Assembly (NCBI GenBank): GCA_021029095.1
Contig: JAJOHG010000002.1
Span: forward strand, 1,984,001 to 2,048,000
DNA length: 64,000 nucleotides
Direction of reading: 5' to 3'
Source of the DNA: Phellopilus nigrolimitatus
Taxonomy: Eukaryota; Basidiomycota; Agaricomycetes; Hymenochaetales; Hymenochaetaceae
Shown here: positions 36,822 to 49,259 of the stretch, piece by piece
Layout of the letters: the number at the start of each line of letters is the position of its first letter
Numbering within the stretch: the stretch's first letter is position 1
Position numbers and translations under genes: made by a program
Notes under the pieces: model-generated
Told to the model about the DNA's origin: nothing
Database searches by the model: none
What the model saw: only the letters and a program-made list of their open reading frames with translations

Positions 36822-37407
36822 TTTATTTACTATCAGGATGGTCCGGGAGTTGGAGCGAAGGAATGCTATGGAGTGAATGTTTACCGTTTGTGGTTTGGCT
36901 AGCTGCTGCTGCCGCCGCCGCCGCTGCCTGTTGACGATACTGCTGATAATGAAGAACAACCTGCAATTGTATTTCTAATCTGTTCAGCTGCTCTGGGCCT
37001 GTAATCAATCTTGTAATTGCAATTGCGTGTTTCCACATTGTGCGCTTTTGTTGAGCGCCTACGTGCGTATCCGACCCACCACACTGTTGAATCACAGTTG
37101 TTTGGAAGTGTGAAGGTCTCGACCTAACCATGATTATAAAGGCCATCCATCCTCTTGCAAGAACAGCAATTGCGGGGACCAACCCAGGTTTCACTGCTGT
37201 TTTCAACACCTGATCCGAGTCCAGATCCTTCGAACTTACCGAGCTCACGCATGTACTCGCGTCTTGCTTTGATCTTGAAACATCTGCGGTTGCTGTATAA
37301 AACTATTCATTGTTGCCAAATAATTACACACTCTCAACCCGTCTCCAAATCCGCTCTAGCTACATAGATAATCTAGAAAGCAGATAAATGGCTTCCTCTG
37401 ATTTGTC
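36822..37407. other. Intergenic region between convergent genes
   Basis: 586 bp between the stops of the PP2C and the TKL kinase. A short CTGCTGCCGCCGCCGCCGC trinucleotide run lies near 36902-36925, in the presumed PP2C 3' untranslated region. Nothing else was recognised. Confidence 0.5.
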
Positions 37408-39489
37408 TCAGTCAACCGGAAGCTCTTCGAGGATCTGATGAATTGTCGGTCTCTTCTCCGGGTTAGCATCCCAGCATCGGGTCAGCAGATTCCACATGCT
37501 GCCGTCGAGCCCACGCTCAAGCACTTCGGGCTCTGTCGGACGAAGCGGCCGCTCCCCACTCTGCACTCTGATGAGCACCTCCGGCGTCCGCTTGATGTGT
37601 GAGAAAGGGCGTTGGCCTGTCATCAACTGAATAGACACGAGTTAGAAATGTTGGAATCGAAGAGGAGAGAATATGGGAACCCACCTCGAGAATGGTCATG
37701 GAGAATGCGAAAACGTCGGACGCGGGCGAGAGGATGCCTGGAGCAGAGCAGAGCTCCGGCGCAAACCATCTGTAGGATTCGAGGAAACCGCGACTGTGGA
37801 TAAGGCGTACCCCCGTATCCTCCATCATCTGTTCATAGAAGATAGGTGAATGTCAGTTAATCGAAATAGCAATTCATCCGTAAAACACCTTTGACAGTCC
37901 AAAATCTGCAAGGAGGGGTTCGCCCATTTTGTTGATGAGTATATTCGCCTGTTGATCATCCTATTAACATGTGAGCACAAAGAGACATTCATACACTTAC
38001 GGCTTTTATATCTCCATGGGCGATGGGCGGGTCCTGCGAATGGAGAAGTTGGAGGGCCAAGGCGACGCGCCGTATCTGAAGAATTATAGACGATTGAGCA
38101 TAAGGCAATAGCAGATATTGAGATTTTATAGGACGAACGATCTTCTTCCGATTGACATCTGGGAAATTGATGACGAATCTTAGCGAGTCACCATAATGCA
38201 TCCACGGGCTGACCATAAATCTGTCGTGCAGGGTAAGCACTTATTTACAGTAAAAGTAAGACGAGGAGACATACGGATATGGCCCATCGTTCAAAATTGC
38301 ACCCCAGAAAGGGAGAATGTACTGTCCTTGATCTATTTCCCACAGTTTCCGCCAGATCACGACCTCACGCAGGAAACGCTGGTTTATGAAGGAATATTCG
38401 TCATCCTAAGCGGACACGATGCTCAGAGGGTAAGAAGCGAAGCTCACGTCTCGGATTTCCGGCGTCACCTCGACACAACGGACCTGTTTTATCGCACACT
38501 TCTCCTTCCCGAGATACTCACCCTCCCAGATATCGAAGGCACCGCTACTTTCTACAGGGTGACTACTGATGCGGCGGGCTTCTCCGTGCTTCAAATCGTA
38601 GTCGGGAAGCAGCTGACCCGACGTTTGTTGCATGATATAGAGATTGTTGGAAAGCCCGCTGTGCCTATGATCGCCCTGCGGATACCTGCCTAAGAGCTTC
38701 TCACAAAAATCAATAATGGCATTGATAAACATTTCCGAAGGCGTACATTCTGCACATAAGCCATCATATTTGTGATATCCGCTTTTTTTGCGGCGAGCGT
38801 CTCACGCGCGAGCTGCGCATCATTTTTGATATCGGAGAGGTATTCTACGACTTCTTTGTGATCCTGGTCCCTGCTTACTTCGAAGTGGGTCTTCCAGTCT
38901 TCAGCCCCTGTACTGAATGTGATCTATAGCATGAACGGTCAGCCTCTGATTGTATTAAACGATTATAATTATGTGAGATGCAAACCTGGAAAGTCGCCAA
39001 GAAACTCTCGATGGCAAGATGACAGCATTTTATATCTTCGGCAATGTTGTCCTGAAGGGTAAGTTGCTTAAACACAGATGAATCCGTCCAGTCGGCCAGT
39101 TTTCCTTTGATGTCTTCGAGTATCCTTTATCAGCAATCAGTTTCGGCCTTTTTTTCTTCTCAAATGCAAGGGCACATACTTGACACAAGATTCTGCGATC
39201 GTTTCCTTTTTCTCCGGCGCGAGCTGCTCCTCGTTGTCCTTCAGCACATAGAGGAGAGATTTGCAATGACCCCCGAGTCCGAGGAGAGTATGTCTGTTGC
39301 CGTTCAACAAGCTTCCTCACATTAAACGCCATAGTCAGCTCACCTGTTTGTCCGCATATTCTCGCATAGCTTTAGGATCGCTATGACAATATCGCCCGCG
39401 GGCACAAGGGAAGGAGTGCAAACAAAATCGGAAGCTATGGCTGCGGCAGACTCAGACTCCCCAGATGTCTCAATGTCTTTGGTGTCCAT
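37408..39489 (-). CDS. TKL-type protein kinase with N-terminal helical (MLKL-like) domain
   Basis: Cytosolic protein kinase of the tyrosine-kinase-like group expanded in agaricomycetes. The kinase domain has KEKCAIKQVR (VAIK lysine), AHGDIKAANILI (catalytic loop with HGD instead of HRD), LLADFGLSK, SYRWFAPELC and the closing WDANPEKRPTIHQILEEL, so it should be active. The N-terminal half is helical: IVIAILKLCENMRTNRHTLL, CKSLLYVLKDNEEQL, KETIAESCVK, then WTDSSVFKQLTLQDNI and HLAIESFLATFQ. This pattern resembles the four-helix N-terminal domain of MLKL-like proteins found on many basidiomycete kinases, but that is a by-eye judgement. Introns are short. The start MDTKDIETSGES at 39489 is the best ATG; the stop is at 37408. 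Confidence 0.8.
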
Positions 39490-40469
39490 CTTCCAGCTAT
39501 GCCTTGATAACCGTAAACAAAGTAGATTGGTCAAATTCGGTTGGGGATTGCAAGAGAGACGAGACGGCGTTCAGAAAGATTTTGTTGTCCCCCTCACATC
39601 GACACGCATTATATAGGTCCGGGAGGCGCTCGCTGTGCCATCGATGACTATCGTGCCATGTCAGAGTGCGTGCACAGGAAGCAAGTATAGATGTGCTAAA
39701 ATGCGCAGGGTCTTCAGGAAGCAGAGGAAGTTGGAAGTCGGATGTGCACCGCCTACTGCTTCTCCCGGCGTAAGTGACTACCCAACGTACTAGGACCCTG
39801 TCTCCAGGAGGCTCGCAGCTCTTCTTGACTCGAGCTGAACGCCTTCAAGATACTTATATGGTTTGATAGTTAATCGGCACAGAGAATTCTGCACCGCCAT
39901 GCACGCCTGCCAGTGGCGCAAAAATAGCTAGAAGTAACCAGATTTGGGAACCTAAAGGCAGCAAGGCTGAGAAGTGAGCCATTCAGATCTTTTGTAAGAC
40001 GTCGGTGGTCTGCTGAAGCGCTGAATAGTCGCCGGCAGGACATCATCGAGACGAGCCATCACGTGAGCTATACTACGCGGTATTTGCGCATCGTTCTGTG
40101 GCGGTGCCACACAGGGCATGCCTAAGGTTTTATGCGAAAGCTACGCGCATCTCTGCATATTCTACTTCCTACGGACTGGTTTACTTTATAACAAGACTTC
40201 CTTGCACAAACGATATTCATCAGACTGCTCATTGACTATAAAACAACATTTGAATTTGGCGGTAATACTGAAACAATGGGCAGCGGCGCATTCAGGTATA
40301 CGAACGTGTCCGTGATTCATCATAGAAATACAAAGGAAGAGGGTGCGAGGCGAACCAGCCCAGAACCGCTGTGCAGAAGGGAAGACGACAGGTCGAAAAT
40401 AATCGAAGGCACTCTAAATGTGCGTGCAGAAGCCCAGACCCCCTCTCGTCCTATGACCCGATCCCTGCC
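39490..40469. other. Intergenic region upstream of the TKL kinase
   Basis: About 1 kb containing the kinase promoter and the 3' region of PCK1. No recognisable gene, repeat or RNA. The long plus-strand open frame from 40371 belongs to the antisense of PCK1 and is discarded. Confidence 0.5.
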
Positions 40470-42804
40470 TTAGAGCTGCGGGCCCGCAACGCGGACCTTG
40501 GCGTCGACGTCGCGCTCGTATACCTGGAACGCCTTGACGAACATGCCGCCGAGCTTGCGCACCTCGCGGCCGAAGGCCTCCTTGTCCGCCCACGCGAGCG
40601 CGGGGTTCAACAGCTCGCGCGGCACGCCCTCCAGCGCGGTCGGGATCTCGAGGTTGAAGACGCCGAAGTTCTCAAACTCCGCCTTCGCAAGCACGCCCGA
40701 GTGCACCGCGTCGACGATCGCGCGCGTGAACTTGAGCGGGCAGCGGCGCCCCGTGGGCGAGCCGAAGCGCCCGCCGGTCCAGCCCGTGTTGATGAGCCAG
40801 CACGGCACGTTGTGCTGCGACATGCGCTCCGCGAGCATCTTCGCGTAGCGCGAAGGGTGCAGGACGAGGAACGGCGCGGAGTAGCAGGTGGAGAACGTCG
40901 GGATCGGCTCAACGACGCCGTCTTCAGTACCGGGCGTCTTGCTCGTGTAGCCGGCGAGGAAGTGGTAGCTCGCCTGCTCTGGGGTAAGTCGCGAAACGGG
41001 CGGGAGCACGCCGAACGCGTCGCACGTGAGCATGATAATATTGCTCGGCTGGCGCGCGACGGAGCATGGCACGCGCGCGTTCGGGATGAACTCGATCGGA
41101 TACGCGCAGCGCGTGTTCTCGGTAATCGCCACGTCTTCGTAGTCCGGCTTGCGTGTCACCGGGTCATACACGACGTTCTCGAGGATAGCGCCGAAGCGAA
41201 TCGCAGAGTGGATCTCGGGCTCTTTCTCCGCGGAAAGGCCGACGCACTTCGCGTAGCATCCTCCCTCGATGTTGAAAACGCCACGGTCGCTCCACACGTG
41301 CTCGTCGTCGCCGATGAGCTCACGGCGCGGGTCCGCGCTCAGCGTCGTCTTGCCCGTACCGCTCAGCCCGAAGAACAGCGTGACGTCGCCGTTCTCGATG
41401 CCAACGTTTGCGGACGAGTGCAAGGAGAGCTGACCGAACTTAACGGGTTGAAGGTAATGCATCACGCTGAACACGCCCTTCTTCATCTCGCCTGCATACT
41501 CCGTGCCGAGAATGACCATCTCCATGCGCTTGAAGTTAATCTCGACAGACTGTCGTGGAGGACATGCCCTTCGTGAAGCGGTTGGCGGGGAACTGACCAG
41601 CATTGTAAATGATGAAGTCAGGCTCGCCGAAGTTTGCCAGTTCATCTTCAGGTCGGACGAATAAGCATATTATTCTACGAGCAATGTTAAAATCAATACA
41701 ACAAAAAGCCAAGAAAAGTATATCCCTACCATAAAGAGCGCATGGTAAGCGCGGGCACAAACAACGCGGACCTTGATACGGTAACGTGGGTCCCAGCCGG
41801 CGAAGCCATCAAAGACGTAGACAAGATCGCGCGTGTTGAGGTAATCAATTGCGCGCTCGCGGTTGATCTCGAACGTGTCTATCCAATCACAATTCAGCGA
41901 TTAATTTTGGAGAAGGAGGCGAAGACACTCACGTTCATCCATCTTGATGTTCACGCTGCCCCACCAGATATTGTCACGACTCGTCTCTTCGAAGACAATG
42001 CGCTTGTCCTTGGGGCTGCGGCCGGTCTTCTTGCCAGAAAAGTTGATAAGAGCGCCCGAGGATGAAATGATGGCACCCTCATTGCGGATCGCGTCCTCGT
42101 ACAAAGCCGCAGGAGCCGCATTGCGCTTCAGCATCAGCTTCGACATGTCGAAGCCTGCCTGCGAAAAGTACTCAATGTCGCGACCAATAACTGTGGATTT
42201 AACTTTTTCAGTTATGAAGCCTGCTGCACTTTCAAAAACTTTTGAAGGGAAAGAAGGAATAATGCCTCTGCTGTGCCGAGCATATGCCGAAGCCCAAGCG
42301 AAGATCGACGCCGGCGTTTAAAAAAAGCATGAAACCATCCCCGAAAGGACATTCGTGACAAGCGCGATGCGTCACACCAATGATGTAATGTCGAAAAAAT
42401 TTCCTCGTCTCCGAGTCATGCCGCAGACCGCAATTATTCAGGTGTGCGGTTTGCGGCGCATAATATGCGGTGCGGAACACAGACGAAACACAAGTAAAAC
42501 TGTGTCAAATAGCAGCGGACGCGCAATCGAGGGGAAGTGAGACAGCATAGAGCAGTGGGATTGAGACAGCATATGATCACGCGAGCTGGCAAGGTGGACG
42601 GCTCATAGCCGTGGCATAACATCACCCGACTCTCCAAGCCATTGCGCATATCATCAGAGTGGAAGAAATGGCACGAGACAGATGCCAACTCAAGGGAAGA
42701 GAAGACTCACGATTGGAATACGAATCCGTGTCACTCTGCGCATAGTTCTTGTGCAGGATGTGGGGCGTGACGTACGGCGTCCCGAGCTGGTGGTGTCCGA
42801 GCAT
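40470..42804 (-). CDS. PCK1: ATP-dependent phosphoenolpyruvate carboxykinase, with two apparent frameshifts
   Basis: Converts oxaloacetate and ATP to PEP and CO2, the committed step of gluconeogenesis; cytosolic. Conserved parts are complete: [47 protein letters not shown], the P-loop [36 protein letters not shown] and [18 protein letters not shown]. Exon 1 (42711-42804) starts [13 protein letters not shown] at the first ATG and splices in phase 1, over a 520-nt intron (42191-42710), to [17 protein letters not shown]. Two single extra bases break the frame: one near 41650 between RPT and EDELANFG, one near 41550 between GMSSTT and SVEINFK. Both neighbouring stretches keep perfect protein identity to the family, so these are recent lesions or assembly errors. 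A TATATA string at 43084-43089 lies upstream. Confidence 0.9.
42191..42710 (-). other. Unusually long intron 1 of PCK1
   Basis: This 520-nt intron is about ten times the length of most introns in the window. The donor GTGAGT and the acceptor CCACAG are normal and in phase 1. A plus-strand open frame (41944-42321) overlaps its right part but is judged fortuitous. The intron could hold a regulatory element for carbon-source control; I cannot name a site. Confidence 0.6.
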
Positions 42805-45800
42805 CTTGTCTTTCGTCGAGGGGTTATGAGCGAGTTTGGGAGATGCGGGTGCGGATGCAGCAGAGGAAGAGAAGAGGTTATGTCGTTGTGCAGCAGCGTT
42901 AAGTGCGCAGAGACGAAGGTGGGTGCGGTGAACCTGTAAAGAGACCGCGGGGGTCTGGTCAGCGTCAAACGTCGACGTCGTGGCTGCCAAGTGATTTCGC
43001 GTCAAGCAGAGGCTCGCGCGAAAAGAAAGATGGGAGAAGGAGGATGTTTCGTAGGATAGGAAAACAAAAAGATGCACGGGGGGTATATAAGCGGGCGAGC
43101 GGAGCGCTGACAACGACACGGAACACAGGACTACATATACGTAAATCGGCGGTCCAATAGATTGTGGGAAATAAGGTATTCGGGTAACGAAGGTCCAATC
43201 ATATCTCCAAGAACGTACTTACCTGAGGATGCAGATGTGGTCCACTGGAAAGATGGGTGGGATGGTGATGGTAGGGGGTGGAGAGCGAGTGCAGGCTCCT
43301 TATAAATGTTTGCATCCCATGACACACGTTTATTCGATTTCCTATTCAAAACAACCCTCGCTCGTCGCTCGGCGGTCGGTTGGAGTGCGATGCTCAGCAA
43401 CCGCTCCTCGTCTCCGGTCTGTCCCGACAGACGTCTCTCGCGATAACTGCGGCCCGGCGATTGGTGCGATTGATTTACACAATTACAGGTTGCAAGTCTG
43501 ATTCGAAGCTGCTCGTCGTCGCGGTCGACTGCGACGACGGCGGCGAGGCGACTGGGAGTGTTGGCGGTAGTGGTCAGCAGTGCCAACTCGCACGGCTCAG
43601 CTGATTATATTCACCCAAGCTCACCTCTTCTACGCGAGCGGACGTCTTCGCCACGACCATCACCTCAAGACCAGTCCACCTCCTGTCCCCGCACACCCTT
43701 ATTTATTCACCCCCAGACACCCCGTGGATTGTCCGCGAAAATGTTTATCCCCTTCTCTCGTTTCTCCGCTCCTTACGCCACCCAAAGCGATGGTAAGCGT
43801 GACATATCGGGTGCATGAGTCGAACGGCGCGCACGACGGGGAGCCGTCTGCTCAGACTCGACCCCCTATTCCCGACGGGGCGCACTTTTGGAAATTTGTT
43901 CGCATAGAGATTTCACGAGCTTCTTGTTGCGGATCATTATTCACGGAACTTCCCATTGCGGCTGTGTCTTCCCCGACTCTATGAAAAGTCCTATGATTTT
44001 GGACTACGATCTCTCATTTCCACCTCACCTTAACTCTTCGCTCCCGTGGGCATTGATCGCGTTCCAATGCGCGCAGAGCTACGCGTTTTTCTACGTATTT
44101 GTGGAGATAAATATCAAATGTTAGCTACTGAACTATTCTCTTGGTGTAATTATATCATATGCAACACCTGCCCTTCCAATCCATACATCGATGCGCTGGA
44201 CCTCCGAGAGCTTCGAATTCGCTATTATCCGCACGTACGTATTTTCGCCCTCACTCGCATTCGAATCAGAACCACGAGCTCCGTTTTCCCCCTTTCTTAG
44301 AGTTCTTGATGTTCTTCTTCTCACGGAGCCGCCGTATCGCTCTCTTTCATCCAGCTACCAATGATACATTCTCTACCTGGGTCTCTCTTTCTCATATGAG
44401 GCCACGCTCCAGAAATGCATCGGGATCCTTGTCATGATCGTGGTACCCCCCGAAATTTGTATGCATTCGAGACGTTCGAGACTGTTTATGCCTGGAGCGG
44501 AACGCTTCACGCACTCCAGAGTCATTTGTGGCTCCGACTCGGGCACGAAATAAATAATTCGAAGGGATTTCAGGCGACTGTCGTGGACCCATCTTGGTTT
44601 CGGCGAAGAGCGCGTAGTTCCGAGTTCTTGGAGAGCACCTGTCTACGAAGCCTCACGCATTCTAGGCCTTGGAAATGCATATCAGCGTATGCAACTAATT
44701 CGTACGTCTGTGAAATCTGTTGCTATAAATGAGGGTACACAAGCTTACTTTGTGACTTTGTTCATCGCGCTCCCAAACGTTGAACTGAGCGAGCTTAAGG
44801 TGCATATGACCCGGTTCGCGCGGTAGAGAATCCCCAAAACATTGACAAGACCTAAGACGTTTATAGAACTTGACATCCTTTCCGTAGGCAAAAGCCGCGC
44901 GTTGTGGCTAACCACCAGGCATATAGACAATATTGTAAGAGTATAAGAGCCACTACGCCGCAGAGAGATAAGAGGAGCTAGTGTGCCGCAGTTTAAATTA
45001 GATCCGGAGGGTCTAGGCCGTCAGACGAGGGAGCTCGTATATAGGCAATGGAAGTTCCGACTCGTGCTAGATATACGGTTCAAGAGCTGTTTTCGGTTCA
45101 CATCGTGCTTCTCAAATTTCAGTGGCTAGCGGAGAAGTTCTTCAAGCTTCAGGAGCTTCGCGACAATCAGATTTCATCCAGACAGGAAGTAACACACGTG
45201 GAAACTTACTTCAAGCGACTGATCACACGCAGATATTGAATCTCGGAAGGGCAGGTATGAAAGTCATAACACCGTATTAGCGGTTCGAACATCCAGTCTG
45301 GGATCTTGCATATCCTCTTCTTCGCACAGTAGATAGATACCTTCTATTACTAAGCTCAGATTGGAACGTGATGGGGGTCAAACAAAAACTAGCATAAAAT
45401 GGCAGACATAGCCTATGTTATGTAATCGACATCGAGCCGGGAAGCTGTGGCTGGTCGGTCTTGAACTCTCCTTTTTTCGGTCATCGTTGTTCGGATCTCA
45501 CACGCAGACTGAAGCTCAGTTGAGACGGACCACCGCTAAGAAAGTGCTGCCATGGCAAATTGATGGTATCCGACAGGTAACAGAAAAAAAAGCGCAAGGA
45601 ACTACAGGGCCTCCTGGACTTCTCCTGCGCCCTAAGGACGGACGCTCCTTTTCTACAGGTACATCAAAAAATAACGTATACTAAACTGTTACAAAATTCC
45701 AATCCATTCACATCAGCTCGTCAGCATGAAAAAAAGAGTTACAAGAGAACAAAAACAATCGCATGGGTATTCGATACTCAAGTTCATGAATCACGGAAAA

Positions 45801-45807
45801 TGGTGGA
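42805..45807. other. Three-kilobase intergenic region with the PCK1 promoter
   Basis: The left part is the PCK1 promoter and leader: a TATATA string near 43084-43089 is followed (in transcript direction) by a pyrimidine-rich stretch at about 43020-43070 and a possible leader intron ending near 42940. The rest up to 45807 has short open frames only (for example 43558-43984 plus, 44392-44592 minus) without recognisable domains. No repeat or RNA gene was seen. Confidence 0.5.
43084..43089 (-). promoter_or_regulatory. Probable TATA box of PCK1
   Basis: TATATA about 280 nt upstream of the PCK1 ATG, followed by a CT-rich stretch typical of fungal transcription starts. The distance is compatible with a leader that includes a small intron ending in TTTACAG near 42940. 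Confidence 0.5.
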
Positions 45808-48062
45808 TTATTCGGATAAGTTGTCTTTCCCCGCATAGGGCTCGTCCAACGATACACGGTCTGTCTTGATGACGATGCCGAAGGGAGGCACTTTCGAGTC
45901 AATCTATGAAGCAATCGTCAGCTCTCCACCCTTCATCGGATCGCGAATAAGAAATACGCGAACTTTGTTCTCAGTCGCCTTGTAGGAAGGAAGATTTTGC
46001 AAGTCGGTCGGAGTTCTCGGAGACTGAAGGACGTATGAGTTCTGCTTAGAAGAAAAAGTCATCATGGGAATGTCTTGTAGAATTGAAGATCTTACATCCC
46101 CACTCGAATCAGTACCTCTCTCCCTCGACGATGCCGGCAAAAACAGCCCGCCAGAGAAAGGCTTAAGCGACTGGCGTTCCTTCTGGATTCTGAACGCGTT
46201 CCGAGAGTTTAAGCTGTGGTAGGACATGTTTCATGATCCAGTAAGACGATAAAGAAACTTGCATTAGACGTACGATGCGAGTAAGCTGTTGATATAGACT
46301 GTCGAGAAATCTGAGATTTCGAAGACTCGATAGCATGAGCGATAGAGCTTACGTTTGCTGATGATGAAGTGGATAGCTATGAACACTAAATTTCCAGGCA
46401 TGATGACAGCCTGAGGACAAAAAACCATGGATACTCATACAAATGAAGCACGCAAAGAATGCTTACGCATAGTAATGAAGCTACTGAGAACATGCTAATT
46501 ATTTCGCAGCAGAGCGATAATCAGTTTAATATATTAAACCTAGATAACGAAATTACCTTGTCACCAATCCGTTCTCGATGGAATACAGTATGATTTTGTC
46601 GATTACAGCGTCCATCCTACGGCATGATATTATTGGCGCATTTTTGAGTCGAGCTCGCGAGAAATGTGACTTACGCATGCAGTCCGCTACGTGACTTAGC
46701 CTCCAAAGTGAGGTTGGTTCATACTTTCTTTACATTGCGAGAGACGCTCACTGAATGAAGCCAGAAGCATAGACTTCCTGTGATGAGAAAGTCGCAGGCG
46801 ACGGAGAGTGCAACCCCAGCTGTGAAGATCCACTATTTACCAAGCAGAAAAATCAAAGCCCGTCGGCGTTAGATTTATATTGAGATGCAAGCCAGTTTAC
46901 GAGAACAAAAGGAGGACTTACCCGGACGTGCGTCGCGAAACCTACGAAAGTACCCAGTTGGATCCTGTAGAAAGAAGAAACAAAACATCAAGGATTAGCG
47001 TTCTAATCATGAAACTATTAATTTTCGCCTACGCTTTAACCGTTGTGGCTGATGATGCATCGCATACATGAGTCATCATCGTATAACGTTACAATAAAAC
47101 ATAAATCCATTGACTTACTCCAGCCGCATGCTAAGTCATCCGGCGAATCGTTCAGACTACGAAGTTAACGATGTCTACGATGCTCACCCAGTCTCGCAGT
47201 TTGTAGCAAGAGCTGTTGGAAAATGCCGATATAAGCCAGACCAACTGTACTGGTTTAAGCAGGATTAACACACGATGAATGGTGCAATCATATTCTTCTT
47301 GCTGACTGGAGATTAATACGATAAATCGCTATCACGGTACAAAAAGAAAAGAACATTATACATACGCTTCCACACACGCCAGGAGAAAAAGCTTAAAGGT
47401 TTTTCCATGTAGAGTACTATCTAGTCAGATTTAGTTAACAAAGCTTCGCAAGCTTACCTTTGAACCAAGAACGTTATGGTTGCCTATATTGTTACATTCA
47501 GCTGCGCAGGCAAAGTAGGAGAGTGACCAACATACCGTCAAGCCAACAGTGAGCTAACGTTCGCAAATATAAGTGTTAATTTGAAGCATGACACTTTTGA
47601 GTAGGCCTGCTTACCGCAAGAGGTCTATATGTATGAAATAAATCAAGTCAATGAAAAACATCGATGAATACCGTATACAAATGCGTACGGTACCAGAACT
47701 TTCAACGCGTCGTCATTACCGAAATTTTTGATGAGATAGTGGTAGAGTGTAGCCATTATGCAGACGGCATGTGCCATGTCAAGAAGTCTAAGTCACTGGG
47801 TTAAGCTGCCGAGAACTCGTGCTTAAGAATTTGAATATAGTACAGCAAAACAATAACCTAGGATCTTCTGCGTCAATAAATTTACACGATGAAAGAAAGC
47901 AAAAACAGCGCGTACCAAGGAGCCAAATATTTTGTGCTCATTGTGCGGCTTACCGCGATAGTACATATATGCTTGAAAAAGCAATACTCCAGTTAACGCG
48001 ATAGCAAACCATGATGCGACGAGGATCGAGCCTATGGACAGCCCAGCGATCGACTGATTCAT
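45808..48062 (-). CDS. DUF6534 multi-pass membrane protein
   Basis: Member of a large agaricomycete family of seven-helix-like membrane proteins of unknown role, annotated as DUF6534. Exon 1 gives the first span (GSILVASWFAIALTGVLLFQ followed by AYMYYR). Further exons give LLDMAHAVCIMATLYHYLIK NFGNDDAL in outline, DKIILYSIENGLVTS, AVIMPGNLVFIAIHFIISK and the family signature VYINSLLASLNSRNAFR at the end of the last helix. The cytosolic tail runs to YKATENK and, after a 60-nt intron, IDSKVPPFGIVIKTDRVSLD with the stop at 45808-45810. Many short exons and introns are present. Reading through the last intron would instead stop at 45904. A GGA-rich run lies just upstream of the start. Confidence 0.8.
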
Positions 48063-49259
48063 GCCAGAGGAGGAGGAGGAGGAGGAGGAGAAGGGGAGGA
48101 GGGAGGAATGAAGAAAGAGGGGAGGCCGGGGAAAGAGAGGGGTGGTGGGGGAGACAATTATGGAAGAAGCAGATTCCGCGGGACACGGGAGCTGCGGACT
48201 TGGGCCAACCTCCGGCGCATGAGCGCTCTATGTGCCCGATGTCAAGTTCGTCGTTTCCGATGATCATGTCCAACAATTGGGATAGATGTAATCGTGAGCT
48301 GATCACGTCCGTGGAGTCAACATCGATGTTCTCTACACTCGGCGGCACGAATAGGACACGCCTCCTCAGCAGCAGTGATGATGCGGGATTAGCGGTTTGG
48401 ACGGGCACCAATGGAAGAAGCGCGGTACACGACTGCTACACGCATGACGCACGCGTATAGAAACCGGTACGATTCCCGGCGCACGGAGTTTGAGAGGGCC
48501 CTTGAGGCACTGGAGTCAGAACAAGCTCACAGCGCTGCTATAATCCCTCCTCGGTGCTTTCCGAGGGATAACCATCTCAGCAGCTCTAGATCTCCTCGAT
48601 GTTAAGGACTGTATAGAAGCTTTTAAATGAGTTCCATTGTTGCAAATACCAGAATAATTTGCAAAGAAAGAAGCGTTTAGGTTCTGTTGATCCAATAAAT
48701 GTTCATCCGTGGCGCTCTTGTTCGGAAGAACTTGAGTAAATGACCGACTTGAAGATCGTCTCGGAAAAAGAATTGAAGTGTACGCCGCAAGTTCCTGAGT
48801 AAAGGCATTTTTCGGCGCTGTTTCTGAATCTCGCTAGGTGGATCTCAAGTTCAGTATCATCAGAAAGTCTCCCGGGTTGGCGTTGGAGACCCTTAAACCG
48901 AAATAGGATTGAACCCCGAAGCTTCTGGCAGACGAATAGCAGGTGTCTAACTCGACAAGCAGCAGATGTTGAAGATCGAAGCCTGAGAATCAAAGTCAAC
49001 ACCGTGATCCGGTCACTGATTGAAACCGTGACGCATACATGCCACCGAGAAGACCAAAAATTTCAGCGCAAATCATTGCAAAACGCAACTACGTAGCAGA
49101 AGTACCAAGAAAGTATAATCATTATATAGACAGAATGGGTAAGAATACATCAGTACACATGCATGAAACGTTTGGTGCATGGGTCATATTTAATTGGAAT
49201 GGAAAAATGAAAACGGTTACTATTCAATTAATGTTCATGCCTTCAGCCCAGTTTTTTTT
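48063..49259. other. Intergenic region with a GGA-repeat tract
   Basis: About 1.2 kb. A purine-rich GGA microsatellite (about 48066-48170) lies directly upstream of the DUF6534 start, so it reads as a CT-rich promoter tract on the coding strand. Open frames such as plus 49039-49344 and minus 48703-49002 have no recognisable domain. Confidence 0.55.
48066..48112. repeat. GGA microsatellite upstream of the DUF6534 gene
   Basis: GAGGAGGAGG repeats for about 30 bp, followed by a less regular purine tract. On the coding strand of the adjacent minus-strand gene it forms a CT-rich stretch of the kind found near fungal transcription starts. Confidence 0.8.

Noticed and set aside
40371..41576. A 401-codon plus-strand open frame
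   Set aside because: It is the exact antisense of the conserved PCK1 coding sequence, has a biased Arg/Ala/Glu composition and matches no family; GC-rich coding DNA commonly produces such shadows.
41944..42321. Plus-strand open frame ending [20 protein letters not shown]..., which looked coding
   Set aside because: Its first half is the antisense of a PCK1 exon and its second half lies in PCK1 intron 1. No homologue comes to mind and no splice context supports it.
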